Shown piece by piece: positions 1 to 9,129 of a stretch of DNA of 50,302 bases (its first letter is position 1; every line of letters begins with the position of its first letter). The notes under the pieces are model-generated. The model made no database searches and was not told the DNA's origin. It saw only the letters and a program-made list of their open reading frames with translations. The stretch spans positions 1-50,302 of the forward strand of contig JACSRW010000015.1 in assembly GCA_014879565.1 (NCBI GenBank), in the 5' to 3' direction. Origin of the DNA: Chitinophagaceae bacterium. GTDB taxonomy: Bacteria; Bacteroidota; Bacteroidia; Chitinophagales; Chitinophagaceae. A program made the translations under genes and the position numbers.

Positions 1-19
1 AGATGTGTATAAGAGACAG
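1..19. other. Tn5/Nextera mosaic-end sequence (library adapter remnant)
   Basis: The first 19 bases, AGATGTGTATAAGAGACAG, are identical to the Tn5 transposase mosaic end used in Nextera-type libraries. The reading frame of the truncated tonB gene stops exactly at base 20, so these bases are not part of the genome. This marks a contig edge with untrimmed adapter rather than a natural Tn5 insertion; no transposase lies nearby. Confidence 0.95.
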
Positions 20-118
20 GTTATAAGTCTTACGAAGCTCATAGGCGCCGTAGTCTTTGTTCTTTCCGTCAAAGATGATGTCAAGAACATCGGCTGATAA
101 AATTTTGTTGGCTTCCAT
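20..118 (-). CDS. tonB: Energy transducer TonB, N-terminal fragment (truncated at contig edge)
   Basis: An ATG at 118 opens a frame that runs uninterrupted for 33 codons to base 20, where adapter sequence begins. It reads MEANKILSADVLDIIFDGKN followed by KDYGAYELRKTYN. This is the cytoplasmic start typical of Bacteroidota TonB proteins, where the DxxFxxRNKxYGAYxLR-like stretch precedes the single membrane helix. TonB carries proton-motive energy from ExbB/ExbD to outer-membrane receptors such as the one at 31021-33567. It is the last visible gene of exbB-exbD-exbD-tonB, 54 bases after the second exbD. The membrane helix and the C-terminal receptor-binding domain lie outside the window, so the call rests on this short motif and on gene order. 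Confidence 0.8.
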
Positions 119-172
119 TACGTAGCGTTTTTAATTAGATGCACGCCGGGTAAAAATTCCACAACCCGGGTG

Positions 173-787
173 TTATTTAATGCCGTTAATTTCTTCGGTT
201 TTCTTAACTAACTCGAATTCAATGGGGAAAATTTTCACCATTGCATAGGTACGCACCTGATTGATGGTCATTTCATCCAGGATATCCACAGTGTTCTTAT
301 AGGTACACTCGGCACTGGGTTTAATGATCACCACGAAGTCCTTATCGGCACAGTTGCTGACGGGTTTGCCTTCCGCCCTTGCCTTGGCTTCACATTCCGG
401 ATCGGGTACATAACGGGAAATCACTTCCTGTTTCTTTTTCACGATGATATCGCGGATGCCCTTGAAGCCGGTGGATTTGAAATTGCTTCCGTCTTCGGCG
501 AGTTTTCCTTCGTAGTAATAAATCTGGTCGCCCTTACCGAGCAACAGACTGAGTACGGAGGACTCCTTCACCTCGGTCTGCTCTTTCTGGTCCTTTACAT
601 CCTTGGGCATGTTCAGGTCGAGTGTGGTCGGCGTACTCATCGTAGCCGTAAACACGAAGAAAGTAATCAGCAGGAAGCCGAGGTCCACCATGGGCGTCAT
701 ATCCACCCGGGTGGAAAGCTTCTTGGCTTTCTTTACCCCTGGTCCTTTTTTGTGGCCGCTGTCGCCACCTTCTTCTATACTAGCCAT
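173..787 (-). CDS. exbD: ExbD/TolR-family biopolymer transport protein (second copy)
   Basis: A 204-residue protein with a charged cytoplasmic N-terminus rich in Lys and Gly, a single membrane helix at about residues 30-50, and a periplasmic domain. The helix starts with VDMTPMVDLGFLLITFFVF, which holds the conserved Asp of ExbD/TolR that takes part in proton passage. ExbD works with ExbB in the inner membrane to power TonB. The gene lies 17 bases after the other exbD and 54 before tonB, so it is surely co-transcribed. The periplasmic part is longer than in the roughly 140-residue proteobacterial ExbD and carries two cysteines (CEAKARAEGKPVSNC), which could form a disulfide. Two unlike ExbD copies in tandem are common in this phylum. 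Confidence 0.9.
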   Translation of the reverse strand: MASIEEGGDSGHKKGPGVKKAKKLSTRVDMTPMVDLGFLLITFFVFTATMSTPTTLDLNMPKDVKDQKEQTEVKESSVLSLLLGKGDQIYYYEGKLAEDGSNFKSTGFKGIRDIIVKKKQEVISRYVPDPECEAKARAEGKPVSNCADKDFVVIIKPSAECTYKNTVDILDEMTINQVRTYAMVKIFPIEFELVKKTEEINGIK

Positions 788-804
788 ACTGAATAGTTTT
801 TAAA

Positions 805-1473
805 TTATTTTTTTAAATCTTTTTCTCCGGCTTTTTCGCGCTTGTACAATTCGGTACCGGCCGGGATATCATCCAGGGCTGTTACCAGGTTGTACTTGAA
901 CTCTTCGTTTTTCTTCAGCGCAGCAATAACCGCTTCAAAAGTGGGATAAAGGGATTTACCGTCACCCTTGATCAGGTAATTGAGCTTTTCCCCCGCGAAA
1001 GCGGCTTTGGCCTGCTGAATCCACCAAACGAGCTGATTATTCAGGGTATCCAGTACCGGAATACCGGGCTGTTTAAGCTTGATCTGTTCGCTGGCTTCTG
1101 TCTGAAGTAATTGCTTCAGCCCGCCAAAAGGCACACCGACCAGGAAGGTCTTCTTGAAATTGGCCATCTCTGCCTGGGTCAGCCCCAGGTTCTGGGTGGT
1201 GTTGATTCCCTGAATGATTGCATCAAATTTGGAGGGATCCTTATCTGATAAAACACTGAAGTACACTTTATTACTGGAGTCAATCGAGATCAGCACCGCG
1301 TTGTTCTCCGGCAGTTTCTGCGACAATACCGAACCAGGAGTCGTGATTTCCACAGGCTCCGGTGGCTTGAACTTGGTCGCCATAATGAAAAAGGACAGGA
1401 TCAGGAACGCAATATCCACGAATGGAGTCATGTCCGTCGCTGTACTTTTCTTTGGTATTTTGACACTTGGCAT
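805..1473 (-). CDS. exbD: ExbD/TolR-family biopolymer transport protein (first copy)
   Basis: A 222-residue protein with a short cytoplasmic N-terminus (MPSVKIPKKSTATDMTPFVD), one membrane helix at about residues 15-35 with the conserved Asp in DMTPFVDIAFLI, and a large periplasmic domain. It is the partner of ExbB and of the second ExbD encoded next in the operon. The two ExbD proteins differ clearly in the periplasmic part, so they probably occupy different places in a mixed complex rather than being a recent duplication; that is inference. The gene follows exbB after 58 bases. Confidence 0.9.
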   Translation of the reverse strand: MPSVKIPKKSTATDMTPFVDIAFLILSFFIMATKFKPPEPVEITTPGSVLSQKLPENNAVLISIDSSNKVYFSVLSDKDPSKFDAIIQGINTTQNLGLTQAEMANFKKTFLVGVPFGGLKQLLQTEASEQIKLKQPGIPVLDTLNNQLVWWIQQAKAAFAGEKLNYLIKGDGKSLYPTFEAVIAALKKNEEFKYNLVTALDDIPAGTELYKREKAGEKDLKK

Positions 1474-1531
1474 GAGTATTCTGTTTAATAATTAGATGAA
1501 TGAATGGTCATTTTCCATACCAGCGGTCCGC

Positions 1532-2392
1532 TTATTTGTAAAGGGAAGCGAAGCTCTGGGTCAGGGTGAAACCGGATTCATCAATGCCGTAAGTGATTGA
1601 GTCAATCTTGGTTGTGAAGACGTTGTACATAATCAGGGCGATAGCAGAGGTACCGATACCGAGGGCTGTATTATACAGGGCTTCAGAGATACCAACGGCC
1701 AGGTCAGCGGCAGCACCCCCACCACCTTCTTCACCGAGGGCGGCGAATGAACGGATCATACCCATTACCGTACCGAGCAGGGCGATCAGGGTACCTACGG
1801 ATGTGATCGTGGACAGGAACACCAGGTTCTTCTGCAGCATGGGCAGTTCCAGCGCGGTGGCTTCTTCCACTTCCTTCTGGATCGCAATCACTTTTTGTTC
1901 AGTATTCAGGTTGCCTTCGGAGATCATTTCTTTATAGCGGCGGAGACCGGCTTTCATTACATTACCTACAGAACCACGCTGTTTGTCGCACTCAGCCAGG
2001 GCGGCGTCCACGTTGCGGTTAGCCAGGTGATACTGCACTTTGCGGATAAAATCAGCGATTGAACCGGCACCCAGGGCTTTACGGATGGTCAGGTAACGCT
2101 CGATGGAGAATACCACCACCATCAGGAACATACCAATCAGCAGGGGTACAATGATACCACCTTCATAGATACGATGGAACGCGTCTTTCGGCTTCAGGTG
2201 ATGGGGCCAGAAACCTCCTTTCATATCGGGTTCGGCAAAACCACTGGGGTTTCCCATCATGAAACGCCAGATGGCATAACCGGCGATGATACAGACTATC
2301 GGGGCAATCCAGGAAATCATATTGCCGTCTTTCTTTGCATGAACGGAAGTTGCCTTAACGGATGCTGTTGCAGTTGGTTTAATCTCTGCCAT
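1532..2392 (-). CDS. exbB: ExbB/TolQ/MotA-family proton channel protein
   Basis: A 286-residue inner-membrane protein: N-terminal helix at about residues 28-47, second helix at 78-97, and the conserved MotA/TolQ/ExbB pair of helices in the C-terminal half (LVFLSTITSVGTLIALLGTVMGMIRSF and the GISEALYNTALGI segment). The glycine-rich loop EEGGGGAAADLA between them is typical of Bacteroidota members. With ExbD it forms the proton-driven motor that energises TonB. It is first in the operon exbB-exbD-exbD-tonB. A 205-base gap upstream contains a weak -7 box and the terminator of the preceding gene, so transcription of the Ton operon probably starts there. Confidence 0.92.
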   Translation of the reverse strand: MAEIKPTATASVKATSVHAKKDGNMISWIAPIVCIIAGYAIWRFMMGNPSGFAEPDMKGGFWPHHLKPKDAFHRIYEGGIIVPLLIGMFLMVVVFSIERYLTIRKALGAGSIADFIRKVQYHLANRNVDAALAECDKQRGSVGNVMKAGLRRYKEMISEGNLNTEQKVIAIQKEVEEATALELPMLQKNLVFLSTITSVGTLIALLGTVMGMIRSFAALGEEGGGGAAADLAVGISEALYNTALGIGTSAIALIMYNVFTTKIDSITYGIDESGFTLTQSFASLYK

Positions 2393-2448
2393 GATCTTAG
2401 TTTTTTAGTTTTTTTTAAAAGTTAGAATGTACTTCAATTTCAGAGGCA

Positions 2449-2456
2449 CAATGCTA
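2449..2456 (-). promoter_or_regulatory. Candidate -7 box of the exbB operon (one mismatch)
   Basis: On the minus strand this reads TAGCATTG, one base away from the Bacteroidota consensus TAnnTTTG. It lies 56 bases ahead of the exbB ATG and just after the terminator of the upstream gene. Only position and partial match support it. Confidence 0.3.
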
Positions 2457-2470
2457 AGAAAAAAGTTGAT

Positions 2471-2506
2471 AAAAAAATCCCCTTTCCCGGCTTTTTCAGG
2501 AAAGGG
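2471..2506 (-). terminator. Rho-independent terminator of the ABC permease gene
   Basis: An 8-bp perfect stem (CCCTTTCC at 2480-2487 with GGAAAGGG at 2499-2506) and an 11-base loop. On the minus strand it is followed after two bases by seven T residues (2471-2477). It sits 91 bases after the stop of the permease gene at 2598 and before the Ton operon. Confidence 0.75.
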
Positions 2507-2597
2507 CTTCAAGTTAAGGATTTTTTAATACGGAACAAGTTCCTGCAGGATTTATTGCATGAAAATCATAGCTGAAGAAGGACAAAATCAGGCTTTT

Positions 2598-3875
2598 CTA
2601 CTCGTAGCGAAGGGCTTCAATCGGGTTCAGGCGACCGGCTTTTCTGGCGGGGTAAATACCGGCCAGCAAACCCACCAGGGAACAAATGAGAATTCCGTAT
2701 AATACCCAGTTCCAGGGAACCACAAAACCGGTGTTCAGCACCAGGGAAAAACTGTTGCCCACAATTACCCCCAGCAGGATGCCGAAGAGCGCTCCCATGA
2801 TACTGATAATGATAGCTTCCAGGAGAAACTGGCTGCGTACACTGCTGCTTTTACCGCCAATGGCTTTTACCAGGCCCACTTCTCTTGTCCGTTCTGATAC
2901 AGAAACCAGCATTATATTCATCAGCCCTACGGCCGCCCCGATCAGGGTAATCAGTCCGATCACCGTTGCGGAAATAGTAAGGAAACGCAGACTGTTCATG
3001 GCTTTCTCCGCCACGCTGTCGCTGCGGTCGAGTACAAAATTACTTTCCTCCGTAATGGTCAGTTTCCGGATACCCCGGAATTTTCCCTCTGCTTCCCCCA
3101 TCGCGGCATTAACCTGCAGCAGGTCGTTGGCCATCACGGCGATCACATAGGAAAAGCCGGTGGGGAAATTTCGGTCAATATTGGTATAGGATGTGATGAT
3201 TATATTATCTCTGTTAAATCCGAAGGATGAACCTTTGCTTTCCAGCACACCCAATACCCGGAACGGAATATTGTTAATTCGTACCACGGCATTCACGGCC
3301 GCCGGTACCCCCTGGCGGAATAATTTTTTGGCCACATCATAACCCAGGATACAGACATTTCTGCCGGTTTGCACATCCAGGCGGTTCATGTTTCTCCCGT
3401 ACTGCAGCGTAAATCCGTTGAGGGGGAGGTAATTTTCATCCCCGCCAAACATCATCACATTGGGACTGGTTTTAAAATTCTCGTAGGAGACAATATTGTT
3501 CCGGTTTCCAAAAATGGAAATGCCTTTCTGCGAAGGAAAATCAAAGCGGCGCACAAATAATTCCGCTTCTTCTTTGGTAATGGATTTATCCAGGTTGGAT
3601 ACCCGTTGTTTCCGGCCGGTCCGGCTGCTGAGTTTCATCTCCCGCTGGTTCCCGCCGCCAAAACGAATATTCCGCTCCTTGAAGCGGATGGTAAAGGCAT
3701 TCGCCCCCATGGATGAAAAACTCTCCGTGAATTTCTGGTTCATTGCCTTGATGGCGGTAATGATCCCGATCAGGGCCATAATCCCGAAAGCGATAATGGA
3801 AACAGTGAGTCCGGTGCGCAGTTTATTGCCGCGGACGGTTCGGAAAGAAAGCGAGAAGATATCACTGAATTGCAT
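2598..3875 (-). CDS. MacB/FtsX-type ABC transporter permease
   Basis: A 425-residue protein with the architecture of macrolide-exporter/lipoprotein-release permeases: one N-terminal helix (residues about 20-42, LTVSIIAFGIMALIGIITAI), a long periplasmic MacB core domain of about 240 residues, then three C-terminal FtsX-type helices (from about 300, 350 and 385). The end ARKAGRLNPIEALRYE is the typical cytoplasmic tail of this family. Such permeases usually work with a LolD/MacB-type ATPase and often a membrane fusion protein; neither is encoded nearby, so the partner must be elsewhere. The substrate cannot be told from the sequence. The gene lies 68 bases after nuoN but has its own -7 box and terminator, so it is probably a separate unit. 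Confidence 0.88.
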   Translation of the reverse strand: MQFSDIFSLSFRTVRGNKLRTGLTVSIIAFGIMALIGIITAIKAMNQKFTESFSSMGANAFTIRFKERNIRFGGGNQREMKLSSRTGRKQRVSNLDKSITKEEAELFVRRFDFPSQKGISIFGNRNNIVSYENFKTSPNVMMFGGDENYLPLNGFTLQYGRNMNRLDVQTGRNVCILGYDVAKKLFRQGVPAAVNAVVRINNIPFRVLGVLESKGSSFGFNRDNIIITSYTNIDRNFPTGFSYVIAVMANDLLQVNAAMGEAEGKFRGIRKLTITEESNFVLDRSDSVAEKAMNSLRFLTISATVIGLITLIGAAVGLMNIMLVSVSERTREVGLVKAIGGKSSSVRSQFLLEAIIISIMGALFGILLGVIVGNSFSLVLNTGFVVPWNWVLYGILICSLVGLLAGIYPARKAGRLNPIEALRYE

Positions 3876-3910
3876 ACCGGAAACCGGTGGACTTTCTTCA
3901 GCCCACTAAT

Positions 3911-3918
3911 CAAAGATA
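3911..3918 (-). promoter_or_regulatory. -7 promoter box (TATCTTTG) of the ABC permease gene
   Basis: CAAAGATA on the plus strand is TATCTTTG on the minus strand, an exact match to the Bacteroidota TAnnTTTG box. It lies 35 bases ahead of the permease ATG at 3875 and between the nuoN stop and that gene. Confidence 0.6.
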
Positions 3919-3943
3919 GGTAATGAATACCGGCTGAAAGGGA

Positions 3944-5320
3944 TTAAAAGTACAGACGGCCTAAAAGCAGTTCAGGCAGCACACCCAGTACGATTACCAG
4001 CGCTGCCATGGCGCCAAGTACCCATTTGAAATAGGCCGGAAACTCGGGATGGCTTGTTTCCCCCGGCTCCCGGAAATACATGGCCTGCAGCACCCGGAAA
4101 TAATAGTACACACTGACGGCCGCCATCAGCACGGCAAAGAGTACCAGCCAGGCACTGCCCGGTACGGCCAGGGCTGCTTTCAGCATATAAAATTTGGCCA
4201 GGAATCCGGCTGTGAGCGGAATACCCGCCAGGGAGAACAGGAATACCGCGAGGGCCGCAGCTATAAAGGGACGGGTTTTACCCATTCCGTTGAAACCATC
4301 AAAGGTATAATCCTTCATGCGGGCGAGTACGGCAAAAATGCCGATGGTGGCAAAACAGTAGGCCGCAGCATAGAGCAGCAGCCCTTCCTTCCCATCGCCA
4401 TTCATGGCATAAAGCGCGAATAACATAAAACCGGCCTGTGCGATACTGGAATAAGCCAGCATCCGTTTTACACTTTGCTGAAAAACGGCCGTGATATTGC
4501 CTATAAAAAGGGTCACAGCGGTCAGTACCGCCACCCATAATCTCCATTTGCCGTCGAAATCCCCGAACAGCTCATCAAAAAGACGCACAAAGGCGACAAA
4601 TACAGCCGCTTTTACAATAGTGGCCATAAAGGAGGTGAAAACAGTCGGGGCCCCGTCATACACATCGGGTGTCCAGAAATGAAAAGGTGCAGCAGACACC
4701 TTGAATGCCATGGAGAACAGCAGGAAGGCCATCCCCGCAATCAGCAGATTCAGGTTCATCGGAGTAATCGCGGGATTGGCCAGGGTACTGAAAGTACCAC
4801 GGGCTCCGTACACCAGGGCAATGCCCATCAGCATCAGACCGGTGGAGAAAGAGCCCAGCAGAAAATATTTCAGCGCGGCTTCATTGCCCTTGAGGTTCTT
4901 TTTATCACTGCCGGTGAGAATATAAAGCGGTATGGAAATAATTTCTATACCCAGGAAAAGGATCAGCAGGGATTTAAAGGCAAGTACCATGGCCACCCCG
5001 CAAAGAATAAAAAAGAGCAGGGCAAAGTAATCCGCATAATTCACGCCCACTTTCTCCATATCCGGCGCCGCCAGGATAATATACAGCAGCACGGCCAGCA
5101 GCAGCAGGGAATGAAAGACCAGGGCAAACTGATCAAAAAACAGCATGCCTTTCAGCTCTACCTGGAAAAACCGGATACCGCCCATTTCCAGCAGGTTGGC
5201 CAGCAGCAGGAGCAGCATACCCCCGGTGGCCAGGGCCCGGATAGAATTTTTCTGTTTCAGCAGGGTGCTGCCGAACATCATGATAACTCCCAAAACTGCC
5301 GATATGATTAATGCGTTCAT
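3944..5320 (-). CDS. nuoN: NADH-quinone oxidoreductase subunit N
   Basis: A 458-residue polytopic protein of the Mrp-antiporter-like group, one of the three large proton-pumping subunits in the membrane arm of complex I. The conserved glutamate helix FLGIEIISIPLYIL, the lysine helix NEAALKYFLLGSFSTG and the segment PFHFWTPDVYDGAPT of the family are all present. It is the last gene of the nuo operon, with 12 bases between it and nuoM, in the standard L-M-N order. No terminator is obvious after the stop; the next gene downstream has its own promoter. Confidence 0.95.
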   Translation of the reverse strand: MNALIISAVLGVIMMFGSTLLKQKNSIRALATGGMLLLLLANLLEMGGIRFFQVELKGMLFFDQFALVFHSLLLLAVLLYIILAAPDMEKVGVNYADYFALLFFILCGVAMVLAFKSLLILFLGIEIISIPLYILTGSDKKNLKGNEAALKYFLLGSFSTGLMLMGIALVYGARGTFSTLANPAITPMNLNLLIAGMAFLLFSMAFKVSAAPFHFWTPDVYDGAPTVFTSFMATIVKAAVFVAFVRLFDELFGDFDGKWRLWVAVLTAVTLFIGNITAVFQQSVKRMLAYSSIAQAGFMLFALYAMNGDGKEGLLLYAAAYCFATIGIFAVLARMKDYTFDGFNGMGKTRPFIAAALAVFLFSLAGIPLTAGFLAKFYMLKAALAVPGSAWLVLFAVLMAAVSVYYYFRVLQAMYFREPGETSHPEFPAYFKWVLGAMAALVIVLGVLPELLLGRLYF

Positions 5321-5332
5321 ACTTTCTGTTCC

Positions 5333-6811
5333 TTATTTGCGGAATAAATAACTGATATCAATACGTTCTAACCATTGCAGGCTGAATCCCTCACTGAGCC
5401 CGAGCAGGGATTGGGGATATATACCCATCCAGAGAATCAGGCCTACAATAATACCGAGCACCCATTTTTCATGTGCCTGCAGGTCTCCTCCGGCAGCGGA
5501 CAATGTACCGGGTTCTCCGTAAAAACAGCGGCGGATCATATTCAATGTGTAAACCGCTGCCAGGATAATACCCAGACCGGCCAGTATCACAAACAGTATA
5601 TAATATTTTGATTTGGCCCCCAGGATGCCGTTAAACATCAGAAATTCTCCGGGGAAGGCATTGGTCAGAGGCAGGGCTATATTGGCCAAAGCGATGACGA
5701 CAAAAAACACAGCCAGCACCGGTGCCTGGCGGGCGATACCTCCCAGTTCTGAAATTTTCCGGGTGCCATATCGTCTTTCAATGATATCAATCAGTATCCA
5801 GAGACCGATAATGTTAATCCCGTGATTAAACATCTGTATCATCACCCCCTGGGTGGCGGAAAGATTTTCAGCGAAGAGCGCGGCAGACATCAGCCCGATA
5901 TGCGCGATGGAAGAATAGGCCACCAGTCTTTTGAGGTCGTCCTGACGGATGGCTATCAGCGAAGCGTAAATGATCCCGATCACAGAGAGACTCATGACCA
6001 CATCGCCCCACTGGTAAGAGGCAACCGGCAATACCGGCATCAGCCAGCGGGCCAGTCCGAGTAAACCCATTTTCACCATCACCCCGCTCAGGATCATCGT
6101 TGTGGCGGCAGGGGCTTGTTCATAGGTATCCGGCTGCCAGGTATGGAAGGGGAATACCGGCATCTTTATGGCGAAAGCCACAAAGAAGAGCCAGAACAGT
6201 TTAAGCTGCGTGGCGGAATGCAGTTTGAGCTTATGAAATGCCGCCATACTGAAACTGTGATCAGCTGTCTGCGTTTGCAGATACAGTAATCCGGCGAGCA
6301 TCAGCACCGAGCCGGCGAATGTATAAATGAAAAATTTAAAAGTAACCGGTATCCTGCGTTCCCCTCCCCACTGGGAAGCCAGGAAATACATCGGGATCAG
6401 GGCCAGTTCCCAGAAAAAATAAAAGAGCAGGGCATCTGTTGTCAGGAAAACACCCATCATACCGGCCTGTGCCAGCAGCATCAGGCCAAAAAACCGGCCT
6501 GGCTGTGCGTACACCCGTTGCCAGGTACCCAGGATGACCAGGGGATAGGCCACGGCGTTCAGCAGGGTCAGGACTTTTCCCATACCGTCTGCCTGCAGAC
6601 TGAAACTGCTGCCCAATATGGTTAACCAGGGTCTGCTGAAGCTATGCTGCTCCGGTTGGGAATAAACAGTCAGTCCGAGCAGGGCAATGACCAGGGTGGC
6701 CAGCGAACTGAACAAGGCAAAAGACCGGGCTGTTTTTCCGTCTTTCAGGAAAAAATGCAGCATACCGGCTGCCATCGGAAATAGTATCAGAAAAAGTGAG
6801 ATCATATTCAT
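5333..6811 (-). CDS. nuoM: NADH-quinone oxidoreductase subunit M
   Basis: A 492-residue antiporter-like membrane subunit of complex I. Visible family signatures are the helix FYFFWELALIPMYFL with its key Glu, KMPVFPFHTWQPDTYEQAP with the pumping Lys, and SSIAHIGLMSAAL. It pumps protons as the middle of the three large membrane subunits. It lies 21 bases after nuoL and 12 before nuoN. The length is normal for the family and the start (MNMISLFLILFPMAAG) opens directly into the first helix. Confidence 0.95.
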   Translation of the reverse strand: MNMISLFLILFPMAAGMLHFFLKDGKTARSFALFSSLATLVIALLGLTVYSQPEQHSFSRPWLTILGSSFSLQADGMGKVLTLLNAVAYPLVILGTWQRVYAQPGRFFGLMLLAQAGMMGVFLTTDALLFYFFWELALIPMYFLASQWGGERRIPVTFKFFIYTFAGSVLMLAGLLYLQTQTADHSFSMAAFHKLKLHSATQLKLFWLFFVAFAIKMPVFPFHTWQPDTYEQAPAATTMILSGVMVKMGLLGLARWLMPVLPVASYQWGDVVMSLSVIGIIYASLIAIRQDDLKRLVAYSSIAHIGLMSAALFAENLSATQGVMIQMFNHGINIIGLWILIDIIERRYGTRKISELGGIARQAPVLAVFFVVIALANIALPLTNAFPGEFLMFNGILGAKSKYYILFVILAGLGIILAAVYTLNMIRRCFYGEPGTLSAAGGDLQAHEKWVLGIIVGLILWMGIYPQSLLGLSEGFSLQWLERIDISYLFRK

Positions 6812-6832
6812 TAGCCGCTCCCGGCGGACAAT

Positions 6833-8740
6833 TTATTTTCTCAGAAAAAATTGAATGCCAAAAAACAGGACCATACTCAGCACCATCAGCAATACATAAC
6901 TGCCCACCTGTCCGCTCTGCAGCAGCCTTAACTGACGGCTGCCATACTGTACCGCTTTCCCCACTCCGTTCACCAGTCCATCCACGAGCCGCGGATCAGC
7001 TACTGAGCGGAACCAGCCGCCGAGTTTGTGCAAGGGATTGACCAGGAGAAAATCATACAGTTCATCCACATACCATTTATTCTCCAGCCATTTGGCCAAA
7101 CCTGCGGTCTCTTTGCGTTGATAATTACGGAACATAAACCAGGCTGCCAGTATCATTACCAGTACCAGCAGGGTGGATACACCCATCAGTGCATATTCTG
7201 TTTCATGTGATACCGGATGCGCATGCGGCAGGGAAGCCACGGCCGGCCGGAGAAAGGCACTGAGCTGATCCAGTCCATGACCAAAGACTTCCGGAATACC
7301 AACCCAGCCACCCGCAATGGAAAGCAGGGCCAGAATGATCAGCGGAAGTGTCATTGCCGCCGGGCTTTCATGCAGGTGTTGCGCCTGCTGCGCTGTGCCC
7401 CGGAATTTACCCGTGAACGTAATAAAGAGCAGACGGAACATGTAGAATGCTGTCAGCAGGGCCGTGAAAAGCGCGATGCCATACATCACCGGACTTTTTT
7501 CAAAAGCGCTGAGCAGGATGGCGTCTTTGGAGAAGAAACCGCTGAAAGGCGGAATACCCGCAATCGCCACACAGCCGGCCACAAAGGTCCAGAAGGTAAT
7601 TTTTAATTTTTTGCTTAACCCGCCCATATTCCGGATATCCTGTTCGCCGCCCATGGCATGAATCACCGAGCCGCTGCCCAGGAAGAGCAGGGCCTTGAAA
7701 AACGCGTGGGTCATCACATGAAAGACAGCCGCCACATAGGCGCCGGTACCCAGGGCCAGGAACATAAAGCCCAGTTGGGAAACCGTTGAATAGGCGAGTA
7801 CTTTTTTGATATCATTTTGTTTCAGCGCAATACTGGCGGCCAGTAAGGCAGTGGCCAGTCCTGTCCAGGCAACAATATCCATGGTCAGGGGCGCCATGCT
7901 GTAAAGAATATTACTCCGGGCGATCATGTAGATCCCGGCAGTCACCATGGTAGCGGCATGGATGAGGGCCGAAACAGGTGTGGGACCCGCCATGGCATCC
8001 GGCAGCCAGGTGAAAAGCGGAATCTGGGCGCTTTTACCGGTGGCGCCGATAAAGAGCAGCAGGGTGATCATAGTGATGTCAAAACCGGTAAAGGACTGTC
8101 CGGTCACTTCTCCTTTCGCTACAGAGAACACTTCCGCGAAACCGGTGCTGCCGGCTTTTGAAATCATCCAGAAGATCGCGATCAGGAAGGCCAGGTCGCC
8201 GATCCGGTTCATGACAAAAGCCTTATTGGCCGCTTTATTATACGACTGGTTGCCGAACCAGTACCCGATCAGCAGGTAGGAACAGAGGCCTACGCCTTCC
8301 CAGCCGATAAAAAGGATCACATAATTGGCCCCCATTACCAGGAGCAGCATGGAGAACACAAAGAGATTCAGGTAGGAGAAATAACGTCCGTAATGCCCCC
8401 TGTTTTCTTCGTGCATATAAGAAGCGGAGTAGACATGGATCAGGAAGCCCACACCGGTTATAATCAGGAGGAAAAGGGAAGAGAGCTGGTCAATTTTGAA
8501 CGCGAAGGGAATGACCAGTTTGTCCACTTTTATAAAATCGAAATAATGGGCTACATAGGTATTGCCGTCTTTCACCTGCAGAAAAACCCATACACTGAGA
8601 ATAAAGGAAGCCAGCACGGTGCCCGAGCCGGTCCAGCTGATCAGGGTTTTGGACATATAATTCCGTCCCAGCCCGTTAACCAGGAAGCCCAGCAGGGGCA
8701 GCAGCGGAATCAGGTAGACTATTTGTAATGCGTTGTTCAT
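6833..8740 (-). CDS. nuoL: NADH-quinone oxidoreductase subunit L
   Basis: A 635-residue membrane subunit, the distal proton pump of complex I. It contains LFIGWEGVGLCSYLLIGYW (key Glu), GKSAQIPLFTWLPDAMAGPT (key Lys), AYSTVSQLGFMFLALG, and a long C-terminal stretch (about 480-635) that should form the lateral helix HL and the last membrane anchor. The length matches full NuoL. It is placed 21 bases after nuoK and is followed by nuoM. Confidence 0.96.
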   Translation of the reverse strand: MNNALQIVYLIPLLPLLGFLVNGLGRNYMSKTLISWTGSGTVLASFILSVWVFLQVKDGNTYVAHYFDFIKVDKLVIPFAFKIDQLSSLFLLIITGVGFLIHVYSASYMHEENRGHYGRYFSYLNLFVFSMLLLVMGANYVILFIGWEGVGLCSYLLIGYWFGNQSYNKAANKAFVMNRIGDLAFLIAIFWMISKAGSTGFAEVFSVAKGEVTGQSFTGFDITMITLLLFIGATGKSAQIPLFTWLPDAMAGPTPVSALIHAATMVTAGIYMIARSNILYSMAPLTMDIVAWTGLATALLAASIALKQNDIKKVLAYSTVSQLGFMFLALGTGAYVAAVFHVMTHAFFKALLFLGSGSVIHAMGGEQDIRNMGGLSKKLKITFWTFVAGCVAIAGIPPFSGFFSKDAILLSAFEKSPVMYGIALFTALLTAFYMFRLLFITFTGKFRGTAQQAQHLHESPAAMTLPLIILALLSIAGGWVGIPEVFGHGLDQLSAFLRPAVASLPHAHPVSHETEYALMGVSTLLVLVMILAAWFMFRNYQRKETAGLAKWLENKWYVDELYDFLLVNPLHKLGGWFRSVADPRLVDGLVNGVGKAVQYGSRQLRLLQSGQVGSYVLLMVLSMVLFFGIQFFLRK

Positions 8741-8761
8741 AATCAGTTCCCGCTACGGGTC

Positions 8762-9100
8762 TTAATGTTTTAGCCTGTTTAAGAAATTTATATCCACGGA
8801 GTGAATGTTCCGGTACATCATCACAATAATGGCCAGCCCCACACTCACTTCTGCAGCAGCCACTACCATGATGAAAAAGACAAATAACTGTCCGTCGGAG
8901 CCGGCATTTCCGGCCAGGTCGCCGGCCAGGATAGCCGCATTCTGATGCATTTTGGAGAATGCCACCAGCATCAGGTTCACCGCGTTCAGCATTAATTCAA
9001 TGCACATGAAAATGATAATCGCGTTGCGCCTTGTCAGCACACCCACCACCCCGATACTGAAAAGGGCGATGGCGATATAGATATAATTTATGACCGGCAT
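8762..9100 (-). CDS. nuoK: NADH-quinone oxidoreductase subunit K
   Basis: A 112-residue protein with three membrane helices. The two buried glutamates of the proton path are visible in [16 protein letters not shown] and in [17 protein letters not shown]. The C-terminal tail ([16 protein letters not shown]) is standard. It lies between nuoJ (29 bases upstream) and nuoL (21 bases downstream) in the canonical order. Confidence 0.95.
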   Translation of the reverse strand: MPVINYIYIAIALFSIGVVGVLTRRNAIIIFMCIELMLNAVNLMLVAFSKMHQNAAILAGDLAGNAGSDGQLFVFFIMVVAAAEVSVGLAIIVMMYRNIHSVDINFLNRLKH

Positions 9101-9129
9101 AGTATAATTCGTTTAGGTAGTTGTGTTAC

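Noticed and set aside
1-19. Natural Tn5 or IS50 end
   Set aside because: Only the 19-base mosaic end used in libraries is present, exactly at the sequence edge, and no transposase or target duplication is seen.
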